From: Andalucia godoyi
Lineage: Eukaryota; Discoba; Jakobea; Jakobida; Andaluciidae
NCBI GenBank assembly: GCA_009859145.1
Contig: VRVR01000041.1
Coordinates: 1-64,000 of the forward strand
Direction of reading: 5' to 3'
Length of the DNA stretch: 64,000 bases
Shown here piece by piece: positions 19,696 to 31,600 of the stretch; the first letter of the stretch is position 1; every line of letters begins with the position of its first letter. The notes beneath the pieces were generated by a model that did not search any database, was not told the origin of the DNA, and was given only the letters and a program-made list of their open reading frames with translations. The translations under genes were made by a program, and so were the position numbers.

Positions 19696-20586
19696 ATGGC
19701 AAACTCGCGATATGAATACGTTCGAAAGTTCGAATCAGACGACACGCTTCTTCCTGGCTGTTGGTTGGTTGTCCGTCTTGATGGAAAGGCATTTTCAAAG
19801 TTTTCGCAGGACCATGCGTTCTCGAAGCCTGTTGATTTGCGAGGAATCAACCTGATGAACAGCTGTGCGGAGGCCGTCATGCGCGAATTTGGGGACATTG
19901 TGTTGTCGTACGGACACTCGGATGAGTTCTCCTTTGTGTTTGCAAAGGATGCGCAGGTATTCAAGCGACGCGCGCAAAAGATCTGCACCACGATTTCGTC
20001 GCTGTTTGCGGCACACTATGTGTTTCAGTGGTACAAGTACTTTCCAGATATGGAGATGCGGTATCCTCCGTCGTTTGATGCTCGTGCGGTGCTGTACCCC
20101 GCAGACAATATTCTGAGAGACTATTTGTCATGGCGACAAGTCGACTGCCACATCAACAACTTGTACAATACTGCGTTCTGGACGCTGGTACACCGAGGAG
20201 GGTGCACCCCGGACGAGGCTAGCAAGGAGCTGGATGGGACACTGAGTGACTATAAGAACGAGTTGCTGTTTACGAGGTTCAACATCAACTACAACGATCT
20301 GCCTGCGGTGTTCCGGAAGGGATCCATTCTCGTTAAAAAGGTCGTCGAAGAGACAATTGAACGGACTCCAGGTGTCTTCGTCCAAAAGAGAAAGCGTGGG
20401 TTTGTGGTGCTGTACGAAGACTTGATCCGGGATCCGTTCTGGGCAGACCATCCAGAGATTCTCGGAGAACTGGCTTCGCAACCGCTCGATGGCAATCGCG
20501 GCGTCCAGGGCTCTCCAACACGCAAGCACTCCATCGTTTCGAATCCAAACCCGTCCAGTCCCACGCGACAAGCGGTTACGATGTAA
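19696..20586 (+). CDS. THG1: tRNA-His guanylyltransferase Thg1
   Basis: 296 residues from ATG 19696 (MANSRYEYVRKFESDD), which matches the family's usual start; the frame is open 22 codons upstream without family similarity. The metal-binding residues are visible at canonical spacing: D29 in VVRLDGKAFSKF, and D76-E77 in SYGHSDEFSFVF. Later family blocks include RDYLSWRQVDCHINNLYNTAFW and GTLSDYKNELLF. Thg1 adds the G-1 nucleotide to the 5' end of tRNA-His, the identity element for histidyl-tRNA synthetase, by 3'-5' polymerisation. An AATAAA at 20588-20593 follows the TAA directly. The gene is convergent with the WDR6-like gene and lies downstream of repeat copy B. Confidence 0.96.
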   Translation: MANSRYEYVRKFESDDTLLPGCWLVVRLDGKAFSKFSQDHAFSKPVDLRGINLMNSCAEAVMREFGDIVLSYGHSDEFSFVFAKDAQVFKRRAQKICTTISSLFAAHYVFQWYKYFPDMEMRYPPSFDARAVLYPADNILRDYLSWRQVDCHINNLYNTAFWTLVHRGGCTPDEASKELDGTLSDYKNELLFTRFNINYNDLPAVFRKGSILVKKVVEETIERTPGVFVQKRKRGFVVLYEDLIRDPFWADHPEILGELASQPLDGNRGVQGSPTRKHSIVSNPNPSSPTRQAVTM

Positions 20587-20666
20587 GAATAAAAGGGTTG
20601 TGGTTGTAGGGGGAAACGACCTACCTTCCGTTCTCTTTCTTTTGTCTTTTCTTTTGGGTCCGTCGG

Positions 20667-23600
20667 CTATCCTCTGAGGTTCTTCTTTTCGAGGATTTTC
20701 TCTACACTCGCGTCTTCGCTGCTGACCATCCACATCTCGGCGCCCATTCCCACAACAGAAAACACGAAATCACAAACGCCCCTGCTTCTGGCAAAGCCAA
20801 AGACATCAAACACATCCGTCTTCTGCACGCGGTCCAGTGCAAAAGACATACCATCGTCCGAAATGCTGTATGAACAAATCTTCATGTCTCTTCCTAAACT
20901 CACAAGTTTCTTGGACGTTTTGAGATACGTCACTCCGACGACTCCAGCGAAGTGAAAAGATGCTCTGAACGTCCACCGCAGCACTACGGACTCGGAACAC
21001 ACCGAGTACTCAAAACAAGACAGGGCAACATTGGAGTCGTCGCCCCCTGTGACCAATGTAAAGCGCGTCACTGAACCCTCGTGGACAATGCTGACAATAT
21101 CCATTGACGACATCCCCGATAAATGAAGCCCTCGAAATTCCCCCAACACCCTCAAATCCCCCAACAGGAAATGCAAGGACCCGTTCGTAGAGGTGGCTGC
21201 AAAGAGTGGGGCGACGCCAGCCTGCCGGATTTCCAACAAGGCCAGCAACGGCCCAGAAGCAATCGTCTGGCGACAAACAGCGGTCAATGCGAACCGCTGC
21301 GTACAATAATGAAGCTTCATGACTTCCCCTTTCGAAGTTCCACAGAACAAAACAATCAGTGAGTCTTCTTGTGTGCCCATGCCTGAACAAAGACATGAAG
21401 TAATCCGGGCCTTGGACATCGACGCATCGCCAGACGACGGTGCTGTCTTAAATAAGGACGCCAAATTGACGTCTGTCACTATTCGTATACGAATTCCGTA
21501 GCGCCAAACAATGACTTGGAAGTGGGAGTCCTTTCCACCGCAAAATACAAACAGCAAAGAGGAACGCCAGCAACCATCCATGCACTTCTTTTCAGACCCT
21601 CGGTCCCAAGTGCGGTCAAAGACGAGCAAACTGCTACCGGTGGGGTCTTGGCTCACCGCTGAAAATTGAACAGAAAGATCTGCCCCGGCAGTGACCAACA
21701 CCACTGTTTTTGAGACAGGATCTTGCGTGAGAACGCCGCAGCTGATCGGCTTGCCATGGAAGGATTGCTGCACGTCGGAAGCCCCGGCTGAAAAGGGAAT
21801 CTTTTCGAGCCACACCCCCTTCTGCAGGGGAACTGCAATAGACATTTCCTTCTGTCGATTGACACGGGCCGCAACAACCGAGGAATTGCCAACACACGGA
21901 AGCCTGCACAGCGAAAGAAACAAGGATTTGTCCCAGACAACCACATGGGATCCGGAAAACGAAACAACGCGGGTGGATATGTTACGATTCCCAGAGGACG
22001 CAGATGATGGAATTGCAAAGAATTGACGAGGATGCCGGAGAAAGGGAAACATTTCTCGCTGAAGCACGGAAATACTCTGGATGCAACCTTCCCGCAAGGA
22101 AACCTCGTGGAGAAAGAATGATCCGTCGTCTGCTCCAGATTGGATCAATTGGATTTGATTCTGTGGAGGAACGCTGTAGGACTCGACAAGCTCCAAAAGC
22201 TTCGCAGGAACCTTGTCGTGCACCCGAATCCGACAATGAACTTGCAGAGGGTCGGCGAGACTCAGAAAGTACAGATTTCCAAAAATGGAAGACGCAACGA
22301 CCGTGGAAGAAGACTCCCCGCCGCAACAACGTACATTCACTAAAGGTTTGCTGCTCAACTTCCAGATGCAGCGAAATACCAAAAGAGGGCCTGTGGATTG
22401 AAGAGGCGGCTCAACAGGGAAAAATGAAGACGTTGGAGCAAATTGCCTGTCATCGCTATCGCTGGACAGAAACAATTGCAACAGCCACAGCTCACCCATT
22501 TCGGTAGAACAAAGAATGTTGCAGTCTTCGGACACTGTCATCGTATTCACAGTCCCTCTGGAGGTGAGCTTCGTAGTCTCCCCAAGATGCGGCGATGCGT
22601 ATCCCTGATCCCGAATATCAAACCGGACAGGATCCGTCTCGTGAACGGCAATGCTGGAAGCCACCAATTCGCGTCCGCTGTCGATCAAAACCAATGAAAA
22701 CCTTCCATCGAAATGCGCGCACAGTGCAACACTCGGTGAAAGTACCAACATGGCCGAGACGGAAGCAGAATGCGCTTGGCGAACAGTCGACAAGACCGAT
22801 TTGTCGGACGCACGAATCAACACCAAATTTCCGTCTTTCAAAGCCGCAAGGAGAATGTCGTCTGATACAAACGATAGAGCACTTACGTTATGTGGCAACG
22901 GCAACGGCGAGGCACACGGTTGCCAGCACCATTCTTTTGTCGCACCATCATTTCCACCGGCTAATATACGGAGGCATGAGTGATGGGAGTCGACGTGAAC
23001 ATCGCAGTTCCAAACGTCCATAACTGCATGATCATTCCACTCGCACAGCAATGGTGAAGATGCGTTCCAGTGATTCCACAGCCGAACATATCCGTCTTCG
23101 CCTGCACTGATCAGCATCGTACCCATGGATACGACACACAAGTCCCAAATTCGGACAGAGTGCGCAGTGAATGCGGATATGCAGGATGCAGCGCCATCTC
23201 TAGAGACTGTCCACACTCTTATCGACCGGTCGTCGGCGGCAGAAACAAGGGAGCAGATGGCCGCATCTTCACGGTGCTGAGGCTCCTGGAATGCAATCGA
23301 GAATATTGTGCCCTGGTGTCCTGAGCATACTGCAGAAACCGACTTGTCGGAACTCCAGACTAGAATATCATTCCAAATCAGCCCGGATGCAAACAAGGTG
23401 AACGCGAATTTTTCAGAGTAGTGTTTCCGTGCACCACGGTTCGAACTCGAAAATGCGAATGCCGTGATCAGACATGCATACGGAGCGTTCAGCACCAGCG
23501 ATTCGTCGCGCTCCCAATCAATAAAATGCACACGATTCAGAGACGTTGCAAGCATTATCAGAGGCGCCTGCACATGGTCATGACCACTTTGGACCTTTTG

Positions 23601-23879
23601 AATGTCCATTCGATCTGCGCGCTCAAACAAACTCGCGACGCGAACATTCTCAGTCGCAAACGACACATCCACGACATACTCGGCACTGTCTAACCGGACC
23701 ACATGCGACACGACAACCTGCCCATCGTCTTCATTGAGTCTCAGCAAAAACACCAGACTTTGGCCGCCAACGACAAACCACGTATGAACTCGGTCTGCTG
23801 CACACCAAACAACATCACACGAATGAGCCCGGAACGAATGCGTCGCAATGCTCGATCTGCTGTGCACTGTCTTGTCCAT
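20667..23879 (-). CDS. WDR6: WDR6/Trm734-like WD40 protein (tRNA methylation cofactor)
   Basis: 1070 residues from ATG 23879 (MDKTVHSRSSIATHSF). WD40 repeats are clear in the first third: GHQGTIFSIAF..ADDRSIRVWTVSR, AHSVRIWDLCVVSMGTMLISAGEDGYVRLWNHW and AGGNDGATKEW. More weakly conserved blades continue to the C-terminus, giving the multi-propeller size expected of WDR6 (human about 1120 residues). In yeast and human this protein partners the FtsJ-type methyltransferase Trm7/FTSJ1 for 2'-O-methylation of tRNA position 34. The assignment rests on blade wording and total length, so another large WD40 scaffold remains possible. Its minus-strand start faces an about 670-base gap. Confidence 0.7.
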   Translation of the reverse strand: MDKTVHSRSSIATHSFRAHSCDVVWCAADRVHTWFVVGGQSLVFLLRLNEDDGQVVVSHVVRLDSAEYVVDVSFATENVRVASLFERADRMDIQKVQSGHDHVQAPLIMLATSLNRVHFIDWERDESLVLNAPYACLITAFAFSSSNRGARKHYSEKFAFTLFASGLIWNDILVWSSDKSVSAVCSGHQGTIFSIAFQEPQHREDAAICSLVSAADDRSIRVWTVSRDGAASCISAFTAHSVRIWDLCVVSMGTMLISAGEDGYVRLWNHWNASSPLLCEWNDHAVMDVWNCDVHVDSHHSCLRILAGGNDGATKEWCWQPCASPLPLPHNVSALSFVSDDILLAALKDGNLVLIRASDKSVLSTVRQAHSASVSAMLVLSPSVALCAHFDGRFSLVLIDSGRELVASSIAVHETDPVRFDIRDQGYASPHLGETTKLTSRGTVNTMTVSEDCNILCSTEMGELWLLQLFLSSDSDDRQFAPTSSFFPVEPPLQSTGPLLVFRCIWKLSSKPLVNVRCCGGESSSTVVASSIFGNLYFLSLADPLQVHCRIRVHDKVPAKLLELVESYSVPPQNQIQLIQSGADDGSFFLHEVSLREGCIQSISVLQREMFPFLRHPRQFFAIPSSASSGNRNISTRVVSFSGSHVVVWDKSLFLSLCRLPCVGNSSVVAARVNRQKEMSIAVPLQKGVWLEKIPFSAGASDVQQSFHGKPISCGVLTQDPVSKTVVLVTAGADLSVQFSAVSQDPTGSSLLVFDRTWDRGSEKKCMDGCWRSSLLFVFCGGKDSHFQVIVWRYGIRIRIVTDVNLASLFKTAPSSGDASMSKARITSCLCSGMGTQEDSLIVLFCGTSKGEVMKLHYCTQRFALTAVCRQTIASGPLLALLEIRQAGVAPLFAATSTNGSLHFLLGDLRVLGEFRGLHLSGMSSMDIVSIVHEGSVTRFTLVTGGDDSNVALSCFEYSVCSESVVLRWTFRASFHFAGVVGVTYLKTSKKLVSLGRDMKICSYSISDDGMSFALDRVQKTDVFDVFGFARSRGVCDFVFSVVGMGAEMWMVSSEDASVEKILEKKNLRG

Positions 23880-24554
23880 ATCCGTCCGGAACACAGTTAA
23901 ATTCGATCCCGCAACTGTGCATCGTCAGCTAACTAAGCAATTCAGAAAGAGGAGAAGGGCGGAGAAGGAAAACAACACGAAAGAAATACGAAAGGAAGAA
24001 GAAGAAGAAGAAGAAGACAGTAATAGTAAAAAGGCACGGGGAAAACACATACAACTTAGCCCATATTTGCCATTCCTTGAATATCGTACAATGGAAACAG
24101 GGACTTTCGCAACAACCTGCACTAGGTTCATTCTGTCTACTCTACCTTTTTTTCTTTTTTTTTCTTTTAATTTAACAACTTAAAAATAATAAGCATACTG
24201 AGTTATTGAATAATGTCAGAATCTGTTATTGAAAATCTGTTTTGGGGTTTTGTTTCGCGCCAGAAGCGGGGAGCGGTGCGGCCTGTGGCTTGATTTTACG
24301 AAAGGTGGAAAAAGGACCGAGGATTGGGGGGAGGGTCATTTTTGATTAGGGTGGAAACAAGAAACGATGGACACTGGACTGGGCGTGAATGGAGAAATAG
24401 GTGAACGGAGCAGCGTTGCCTGAAATGCCTGGGTGAGTGGGATACAGCAGGGATAAAGGAGAGCGGGTTGTCCGGATAGCAAGTTGGAACATACAGAAAA
24501 CGAGATGAGGTTTTACGGATGCGTGCAGTACGATGGATGGCAGCGCTGAAGGAA
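23880..24554. other. intergenic; contains a fragment related to repeat D
   Basis: The left part (23940-24020) is purine-rich GAA/GGA. The right part is GC-richer and holds, at 24363-24452, a piece related to the tail of repeat copy D. The best-conserved 33 bases (24420-24452, ctgaaatgcctgggtgagtg...) match 27 of 33 with 44699-44731. No protein or RNA gene is supported. Confidence 0.5.
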
Positions 24555-24682
24555 TTAATCGGTTCGTTTGGAAAACATGGACCAGTTCTGCAGAGACAGC
24601 ATATCGAGAGGGTTCTCTGCTCGTCTTCCACCATTCAGAGAATCGGACGACAAGGCCTTTGGAATCGTCTCGCCTAATTCAA

Positions 24683-24713
<31 letters not shown>

Positions 24714-27700
24714 GGGTGTGGACGTTTGCGTTGTGGTGGGCGACGAGGTCATGGCAGTGCTGAACTCGGTGGCGGTGGTTGTGCTCGGAAAGCCGGTAGC
24801 GAGAGAACTGCCATGCTGCGAAGAGACCGTATTGACCAGCACCCACGGCTCCAGTGCTGCTGCTGCTTCGTCCCGGTTGCGGACGAAGGGGAATGAAGGG
24901 ACTGCAAAGACCACTTTCCAAATGAACTGCACCTCGTTGCAGTGCTGCAGTGCGGATTGCAGCATTTGCTGAAACAAATCAAACCACTCTGCAAAACGGC
25001 ACTTGTCGGCAGGAGGAGAGCGCTCAAGATCGCAAGTGTGGGAATGAACAATCTGTCGGAATGATTCGGATTCGGAGATGATGCGTGAAAGAAAGACCGT
25101 AAGTGCCCCTAGTTGTGGATTATGCGGATCCGCAGCAGATTCTTCAAAAGCCTTTGCGAGCCTCGGAATACGTTGCGCACATTCGCGTACCAGAGGCGCA
25201 AGATCGCCTGGAACGGAGTCTGTAAGATACTCGAAATGCTCCAGCAGCCGTCGGCAGACAACCAACAGGGCGTTGTCCTCGGAACTTGTCATCAAGAGGG
25301 GGTCTCCGCCACATGCAACGATCGCACGAAGCATATCTAGTCGTCCGTCAAGCGCGGCACAGTAGATCAGAGACTCGCCTGAATCCGTCTGCGCGTTCAC
25401 ATACATGTCTTCGACTGGTCGATTGGCATCCGGCGGCAACGCTGCGTGTTCAATGTTTGTCGAGAGGTCAAGATACGCAGAATTGGTCGTCAGTCCTTCT
25501 TCCACGCCCGCAGAGTCGCAAACGATCGCGGAGCTCAACTTCGAGTTGAAGCCAGACAGCTTCTCCAGCAACAATTTCTCATTCAAAATGTACCTCTCGG
25601 AGGCAGAATCAATGTCAGATATTATTTTCCCCACAAACTGCTGGCAGGTCGCAGCAGGTTGCGCATACGCATCCAGGCGATCTAGTGCGATGGTTGGATC
25701 CACAAGCCGAGAAGCAAGCTCCAAAATGCTTCTCTGACAAGAATTGATCAAATGATTTCGAAATGCGACTCGAACGCCAGGACTTGAACGAAACATTCGA
25801 TGGAAAAAGATCGTCGCGACAGGTTCCGGAAGATGCTGGAAGAACTTCGCTTTCCATAGTCCCTTCAAATCTTTGCTGAAGTTCCCGTCCACTGCGGCAG
25901 ATCGAAACTGCTGCTGGACATTGACAATGGTATTGCTGGTGTGCTTGACTTCCGTACTCCATGGAGAACTGCGAAACCACTTTCGAAATCCGTTGGCGAA
26001 TCCGTTTCCATGGACGTCCGCATCCCCGTCCTCAACACTCTGTGTTGAGTGTCGTTGTTCATTTTTTTTCTGCTGCCGCCGCTCCCGCTCCTTCTCCTCC
26101 TCTTCTTCTTCTTCCTCCTCCTCCTCCTCCTCCTCCTGTTGCTGCCGCTGCTGCTGGTGCGTCTGTCCTTGCGGCGGTCTTTGCTCTTGCGCCTGCATTT
26201 GCTGGTCAAGGACAAATGTTGCTAGTCTTCGCAGCTCGATGAGGCAAAACAGCGCCTTTTCGTTCTCCACAAAGGACACAATGAGAGGCGTAAAAACAAC
26301 AAGATCATCGTAGAGCTTGGACAGCCGTGGCTGCAGAAACTCCGCGGTCAGTTCTGCCTCTGGATGCGGTCTCCATCGTATTAGATCCAAAGCAGAATCC
26401 ACGGCCATCTCCTCCTCCGCAACATCAAGGCTGTCAGTACTCGCATTCGGCTCCATCCAGGAGACCGCAGTGTCCCTCGGAGATGGAGCCGCCGCCGCGC
26501 GCCTGGAGGGCGCCGTAGCTCCAGTCGACATGCTTGGATTCGAGCATCCGTCGCTCACCAGGTCTTCCAACTCACTGGAGCTCTGCATGCTCAAATACGC
26601 CCTCGCTTCTTCTTGCATGGGTAGCGATTTGCACAGGCGGACTATCAGAAACAAGTCCTCCGGATACTTCCAAATCGGAAGAACCTTTGTCCTTCCGAGC
26701 ATCGGCTGGATTTCCACAAATGCTGCTGGCTCGATACAATCAATGGGCTGCAGTCCTGCCCTGTTTCTAATTTTGGGATCACAGCCCTTTTGCAGCAGGA
26801 ACTGCACCAGCGCAGCGTTTCCGGCGCGGCATGCGTAATGAAGTGCGGAGTTTCCGAATTCATCGACAACCATTGGAGAGACGAAAGAGGCGGTGGCGCA
26901 TGCCCGCAGAAGCACGTCCCGCATCAGATCTTTGCTGCGGACGCCCCAAACATTCTTGTTCTTCGAATGCAATCCCTTGCAAAAACTTTTGAAAGCTTTG
27001 TGACGCGCATCTCCATCGCTTGCGAGGAATTTCTGCCACAGAACCCCGTGTCGTCGGATACGATCGCGGTTACACGAGCGGACGTCTTCCAAGAGGAACG
27101 ATATTCTTGTGTGCAGCCGACGCATCGGGGCGTTTGGAGACATGGATTTTAGCAGATTCGCCCTTGCGGCATGGAGGTATAAAATCACCTGATGAAGATC
27201 CACGATGTCGGACACGCCCTCCAGTGGGTCAGGGACACGTTCATAGATCTCCACCAGCAGCAGCTCAAGCTGCCGAACGCGCAGCGAGCCATCATCAAAT
27301 CTCTGAAGATATACCTCCAGAGATCCTGTGATCGTGGAATCCTTTCCTTGGTCCGCATAATCTGGATCCGCGACATACTGGAGCATAGAACGAAGGCTCT
27401 CGACTTCATCCACGCCATACAGAATCATCGCCGTTCGCGAGTTCGACAAAGGGGAAACCCCATTCTTGGCATCCATATCATCTGCATCCTGCGGCTCGAC
27501 AGAAACACCAAACTTTGCTTCCGCCAACAGATAGCAGGCACGGAGCATCCTGTCCACAACAAGCTCTGCGCGAGAACACACCGTCACATGGGTCCCCAGC
27601 TGCTCCGCAAACGGTTCCAGGAACGAGGCAATCATCGGGATGTCATACAACAATGGCCCAACCATCAACTGGCACACATCCAATGCCGGGTTGATGTCTT

Positions 27701-27935
27701 CCGCTCGAGACCGAGCCTCCTCCGCCCCCTCGCTCTTCTTTTTTACCTTGTTCAGCTTCCGGCGAAGCTGTAGCGAATCGTCACGAGCGGCGGAAATAAA
27801 AAGCTTCTCTTCAAACGAAGAAGCATTCTTTGGAAATAAGGGCTCGACGTTATGAATCACCTTGTCCACTTCTTCCTGTACTGGAAACGGCACCTCTCCT
27901 ATCTCGCTGCGAGAGCCTGAGTTGCGATCACTCAT
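24555..27935 (-). CDS. ankyrin-repeat protein with Glu-rich and Pro-Thr low-complexity regions
   Basis: 1126 residues from ATG 27935. The first about 320 residues are mostly helical with no recognised motif. Ankyrin repeats begin near residue 350: DEFGNSALHYACRAGNAALVQFLLQKGCDPKIRNRAGLQPIDCI. A second ankyrin-like block lies near residue 860-900 (DSGESLIYCAALDGRLDMLRAIVACGGDP). Between them is an acidic run of about 15 Glu followed by KERERRQQKK. The C-terminus has a TPTPTPTPTP run encoded by a GTGTCG repeat. This looks like a cytosolic scaffold. I looked for VPS9 and GAP signatures in the helical parts and did not find a convincing one. Confidence 0.75.
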
Positions 27936-28335
27936 TCGACGTAGCCAAGCCCAAAAACCAAAACAAAGAAAATGTACTACTATGAGTATTGTTGTTGTTG
28001 TTGTTACTGTTTGTTATTATTATTGTTGGTGTTACAAGTATTATTTCGAAACTGCCGATATTTCAGGCTTGGTGTCTCCCGCGAGTGAAAAACAACAGCA
28101 GCATGCATGTTGTTGTTGTTGTTGTTTTTTGCTTTTTGCTGTTTTGCTGCTTGCTATTCGCAAGCTTGCCTGTTTTTCTCCGTTTGACTTGGACATTGAA
28201 CTGCAAGTCCTTCGCTTGGAAAGCAGATCATCGCAAGAATATGCGAGCAGAACAGCAGAAGCAAAACAAGACTGCTCACACCATCAGGATGCTAACCCAC
28301 TTGACCTCTGTGAAACAGCGAGAAACATATCTCGA
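27936..28335. other. intergenic before the tRNA gene; TTG/GTT microsatellites
   Basis: Contains gttgttgttgtt runs near 27988 and 28109. Two plus-strand frames are open across it but read as low-complexity Val/Leu/Cys, so I do not call a gene. The right part may hold upstream elements of the tRNA gene. Confidence 0.5.
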
Positions 28336-28407
28336 TCGGGTGTAGTATAGCGGTTAGTATTCCCGCCTGTCACGCGGGCGACCCGGGTTCGATTCCCGGC
28401 ACTCGAG
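28336..28407 (+). tRNA. tRNA-Asp (GUC)
   Basis: 72 bases. Acceptor stem tcgggtg pairs with cactcga (one G-T pair), with discriminator G at 28407. D arm with agcggttagt; anticodon stem cccgc/gcggg around loop ctgtcac, giving anticodon GTC; T arm ccggg-ttcgatt-cccgg. The A box (tagtatagcgg) and B box (ggttcgattcc) are internal. A run of eight T at 28410-28417 is a good RNA polymerase III terminator. There is no intron and no encoded CCA. Confidence 0.97.
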
Positions 28408-28409
28408 AA

Positions 28410-28417
28410 TTTTTTTT
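28410..28417 (+). terminator. RNA polymerase III oligo-T terminator of tRNA-Asp
   Basis: Eight consecutive T starting two bases after the tRNA discriminator base. Confidence 0.85.
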
Positions 28418-28668
28418 GTTTCTTATTTGACTTGTCAGCGTTTTCCGTCGGGTGTTTTTATTTTTTTTTTCTTTTTTTGCGAATTTGCATGATGCACCGA
28501 TGCACATTTCTGGAATTCCGATCCGAAATCCCCGACTGCGGGGGGGAGACTGGACATCTGGCATTTTGCAGTCCGTCGGAAAAAGAAATCGCGGTGGGGA
28601 AAAAGAAAAACAAGAACTAAGAAAAAAGCGCATTCAGTATATACGCAGATATTTGGGAGGGGGGAGGA

Positions 28669-31600
28669 ATGCTTCGGAAGCCGGTGCTGTTTGAAGATTT
28701 GGTGGATTCTCCTTTGTGGGGAAGCTCATCTGGGGTGTTTCGAGTGAACCACTACGGAACCGATCAAGCGAGTCTGGATCAATCTCTTGCATCTCTGAGT
28801 TTGGATGATCCAATATGGGCGCTTGATTTTGCAAGTCCAACGGCTGTCCCATCGAGGGAGGATCAGGAGATGCACGTTCGCAGCTTGTTCTGCGTCGAGC
28901 CTCGGTATGACTACGAGCGGAACGGCGCTGCAGAAGTGGAGCACCCGACGGTGCTGGAAAGGTTCTTGGCTTCTGTCAAGTCGAGGTTTCCATGCATCAC
29001 AGCGATCCGCTTTTCAAACAGGGTGTATTTAGACAATCAAACGTTGTCCTTTGTGCTGCGCGAATTTGAATGTCTTCGTTACGTTTCGCTGCGTGACTGT
29101 TCATTCGGACAAGGATACTTTGCAAAGATCTACGCGAAGCCACGCAATCTGGAAATCATCGACTTGTCTGGATTCATGTGCGAAGAACAGCGCGACGAGT
29201 ACTGGCCAGACAGCGACGATGAGAGTGATGGTGCGAGTGTGCACACAAACAGCGATGATGACGACGAAGAAGGCGGCCTCTACTCGGAACAGTTTGGAAC
29301 GAATATCGTCGCAGCGTTTGCAAAGGCTTGCTCCGGTTGCGCGTCTGTGAAGCAGTTTTACATTACGAATTTGTGGTGTGGTTTGGCAGATGACGCCCTG
29401 ACGGCAATTGCGCAATCCTGCCCGTCCTTGGAGGTGCTGTTTGTGACGTCCGCGGACGAAGGCGCCGCCAGAGGTCATTTGGGTGTCACAGATGCGGGCA
29501 TTCATGACATTGCGGACAACTGCTGTCATTTGAAGTCATTGCTTGTTGCACATTCTACTATCCACGGAAGCTGCATCAAGGATCTGTTTGAATCGTGCCC
29601 CAAGCTGGAGTTCTTGGCGCTCTGGTCGTCGGGATTTACTGTCTATGACTCGGAACCGGGATGCGAAAAGGCGCAGTTGCTGAAACCTGCATTCACGAGC
29701 AGCTCATATCCGAGCATGCGGAATCTGAATCTGTATGTGGGCGGTGGGATTACTGCAAGGTTTCTCGCACGTGTACTCGATAAGTGTCCTAATCTAGAGC
29801 GGATTCTCGTTTTCTCCCACAGCCTGTCGTTGGAAGACGTGCCTTCCTTTTCGCAACTCTGCAATCTGCAAGAATTGTTCTTGCAGTCGTCTGCGATTCC
29901 GCCCTCGTTTTTGCAGCAACTGAGCCACTTAAAGAAGCTGCAACAAGTGATCATAGCCCCCATGTCCGATGCCAGCAAGGTGCCCACACCAGCACCTGCG
30001 CTGCTTGAGGATGCGTATATCGAGCTGCTTACGAATGGATCCGCGTGTCTTGCGGCCTTCAATGTCTCAAACTCAGTTCTAACGCCGCTGTTCTGGAAAG
30101 CCCTGGAGGCGAAAGGGGACATGAAGAGTCTGCACTGTTGGAACTGCAAAATCGACGAGGACTCTGCCGCCGCGCTGGAATCTTGCGCGCTGGCAGGGAT
30201 TTCGATTGTGATTAGTACACCACGTGTCGATCTTCTTCCGGGAAACTGGAAGTTTCTGGCGGCAAAGATGCGGAATCTGAAGTTTCAGCCAGCCTGCTCG
30301 CCCTCGGTTATCTCTGCAAGTACGTATGGAGTTCCCCTTGTCCGCACTGCGGAATCCCTGCCGACGTCGTACGATTTTGTGTCGTACAACCACGAAATTC
30401 AGCAGGTGAAGAATCTGCTCTATCATCTCAGGGAAAAGCTGAAGCCCAGTGAAAAGCTCGCCATTTCCTTTCGATTTCAACCTGGGCTGAGCGGTGTACT
30501 CGGAAGCGATGAGGACGGCGGAATGTTCTTGTTTGACGATCACAAGCTAGAAGCGTTCCTGTCAGAAGCCTGTGATGCTTTGTCGCCCCACGAAGTTGTT
30601 TGTTGTTGTGCTTTCAAGTTCCGCGGCTGTGTGTTCACATCGAAGGCCGTCCAGCTGATCACTGAATGCTGCAGCAAACTGCGATCTGCATCCCAGTCTG
30701 TCGTTGAAATCGGGTTTCCGTATTGCGAATTGACCAATGCAGCATTGTCCGCGATTCAGGGACTGCTTTCTGCTTACGAAAACGTTTCTAAGCTGTCTCT
30801 GGAATGCAATGCGTTTTCCGACGAATCAATGTCAAAGTTCATTACGCGTGTGGCGTCTTCTGCGGAATCGAGTGGCCTGAAGTTGCTCCAGATTGGTGGT
30901 CCTCAAATTTCAGATCAGTCCTTCCTTGCGTTCGTACATGCCGTTGAAGCTGGCCATTCCTTGTCCTTGTCTCTCTTCCAGCCTCAACTTTCTGATGCGG
31001 TCTTGGAGCAGTCGTTGCCCAGGTTGATGAAAGCCAGCGTCGAGTTCACAATCACCGCTCCAGCGCTCGCGTCTCCTGTGATTCGCGATATAATTCGATC
31101 GTTCAAAGAAGCCCAAGATGCAGGCCTTCTGTCACCGTTTCGAGTTCGTGTGTTCGTGCTGCCACTACACGAGAACGATGCATTTAACTCTCTGGGGAAA
31201 GAAGCGTTGTGTTTCGACGACATAGAACAAGTCAATAGCGGTATGATTCCTCTGCACATTTCGCTGCAGGCGCCGCACTTTGCGACGCTTGTTCAGTTAC
31301 TGGAGCTGCCTTTCTCAGAGTGGCCTGCCACTCCGAAGCAAATTGAAGACGGTTCGTTTCTGGTGTCCCGAGCCACGAAGAAAGTCCAGCTGCCTCTCGC
31401 AAGTGTCCATGATGGAGCGTCCAATGCGCCGGGCATGACAGGCATTCAAAGTGGACTTCAACAGCCACCTCTATTGGGAGGTTTCATTTTTGAAATCCAG
31501 CCCGGACTCTCGTTTCCCGGTGCGGAACCGAAAGCAGCTCCTTCTGCTTGCGCGACGTCTCTGGGTGGAAACATGGTGGCTGATGAAACTCGGAAGAGCA

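Noticed and set aside
24555..27935. VPS9 or Rho/Ras-GAP domain in the ankyrin-repeat protein
   Set aside because: The helical regions lack the conserved catalytic residues or spacing of either family.
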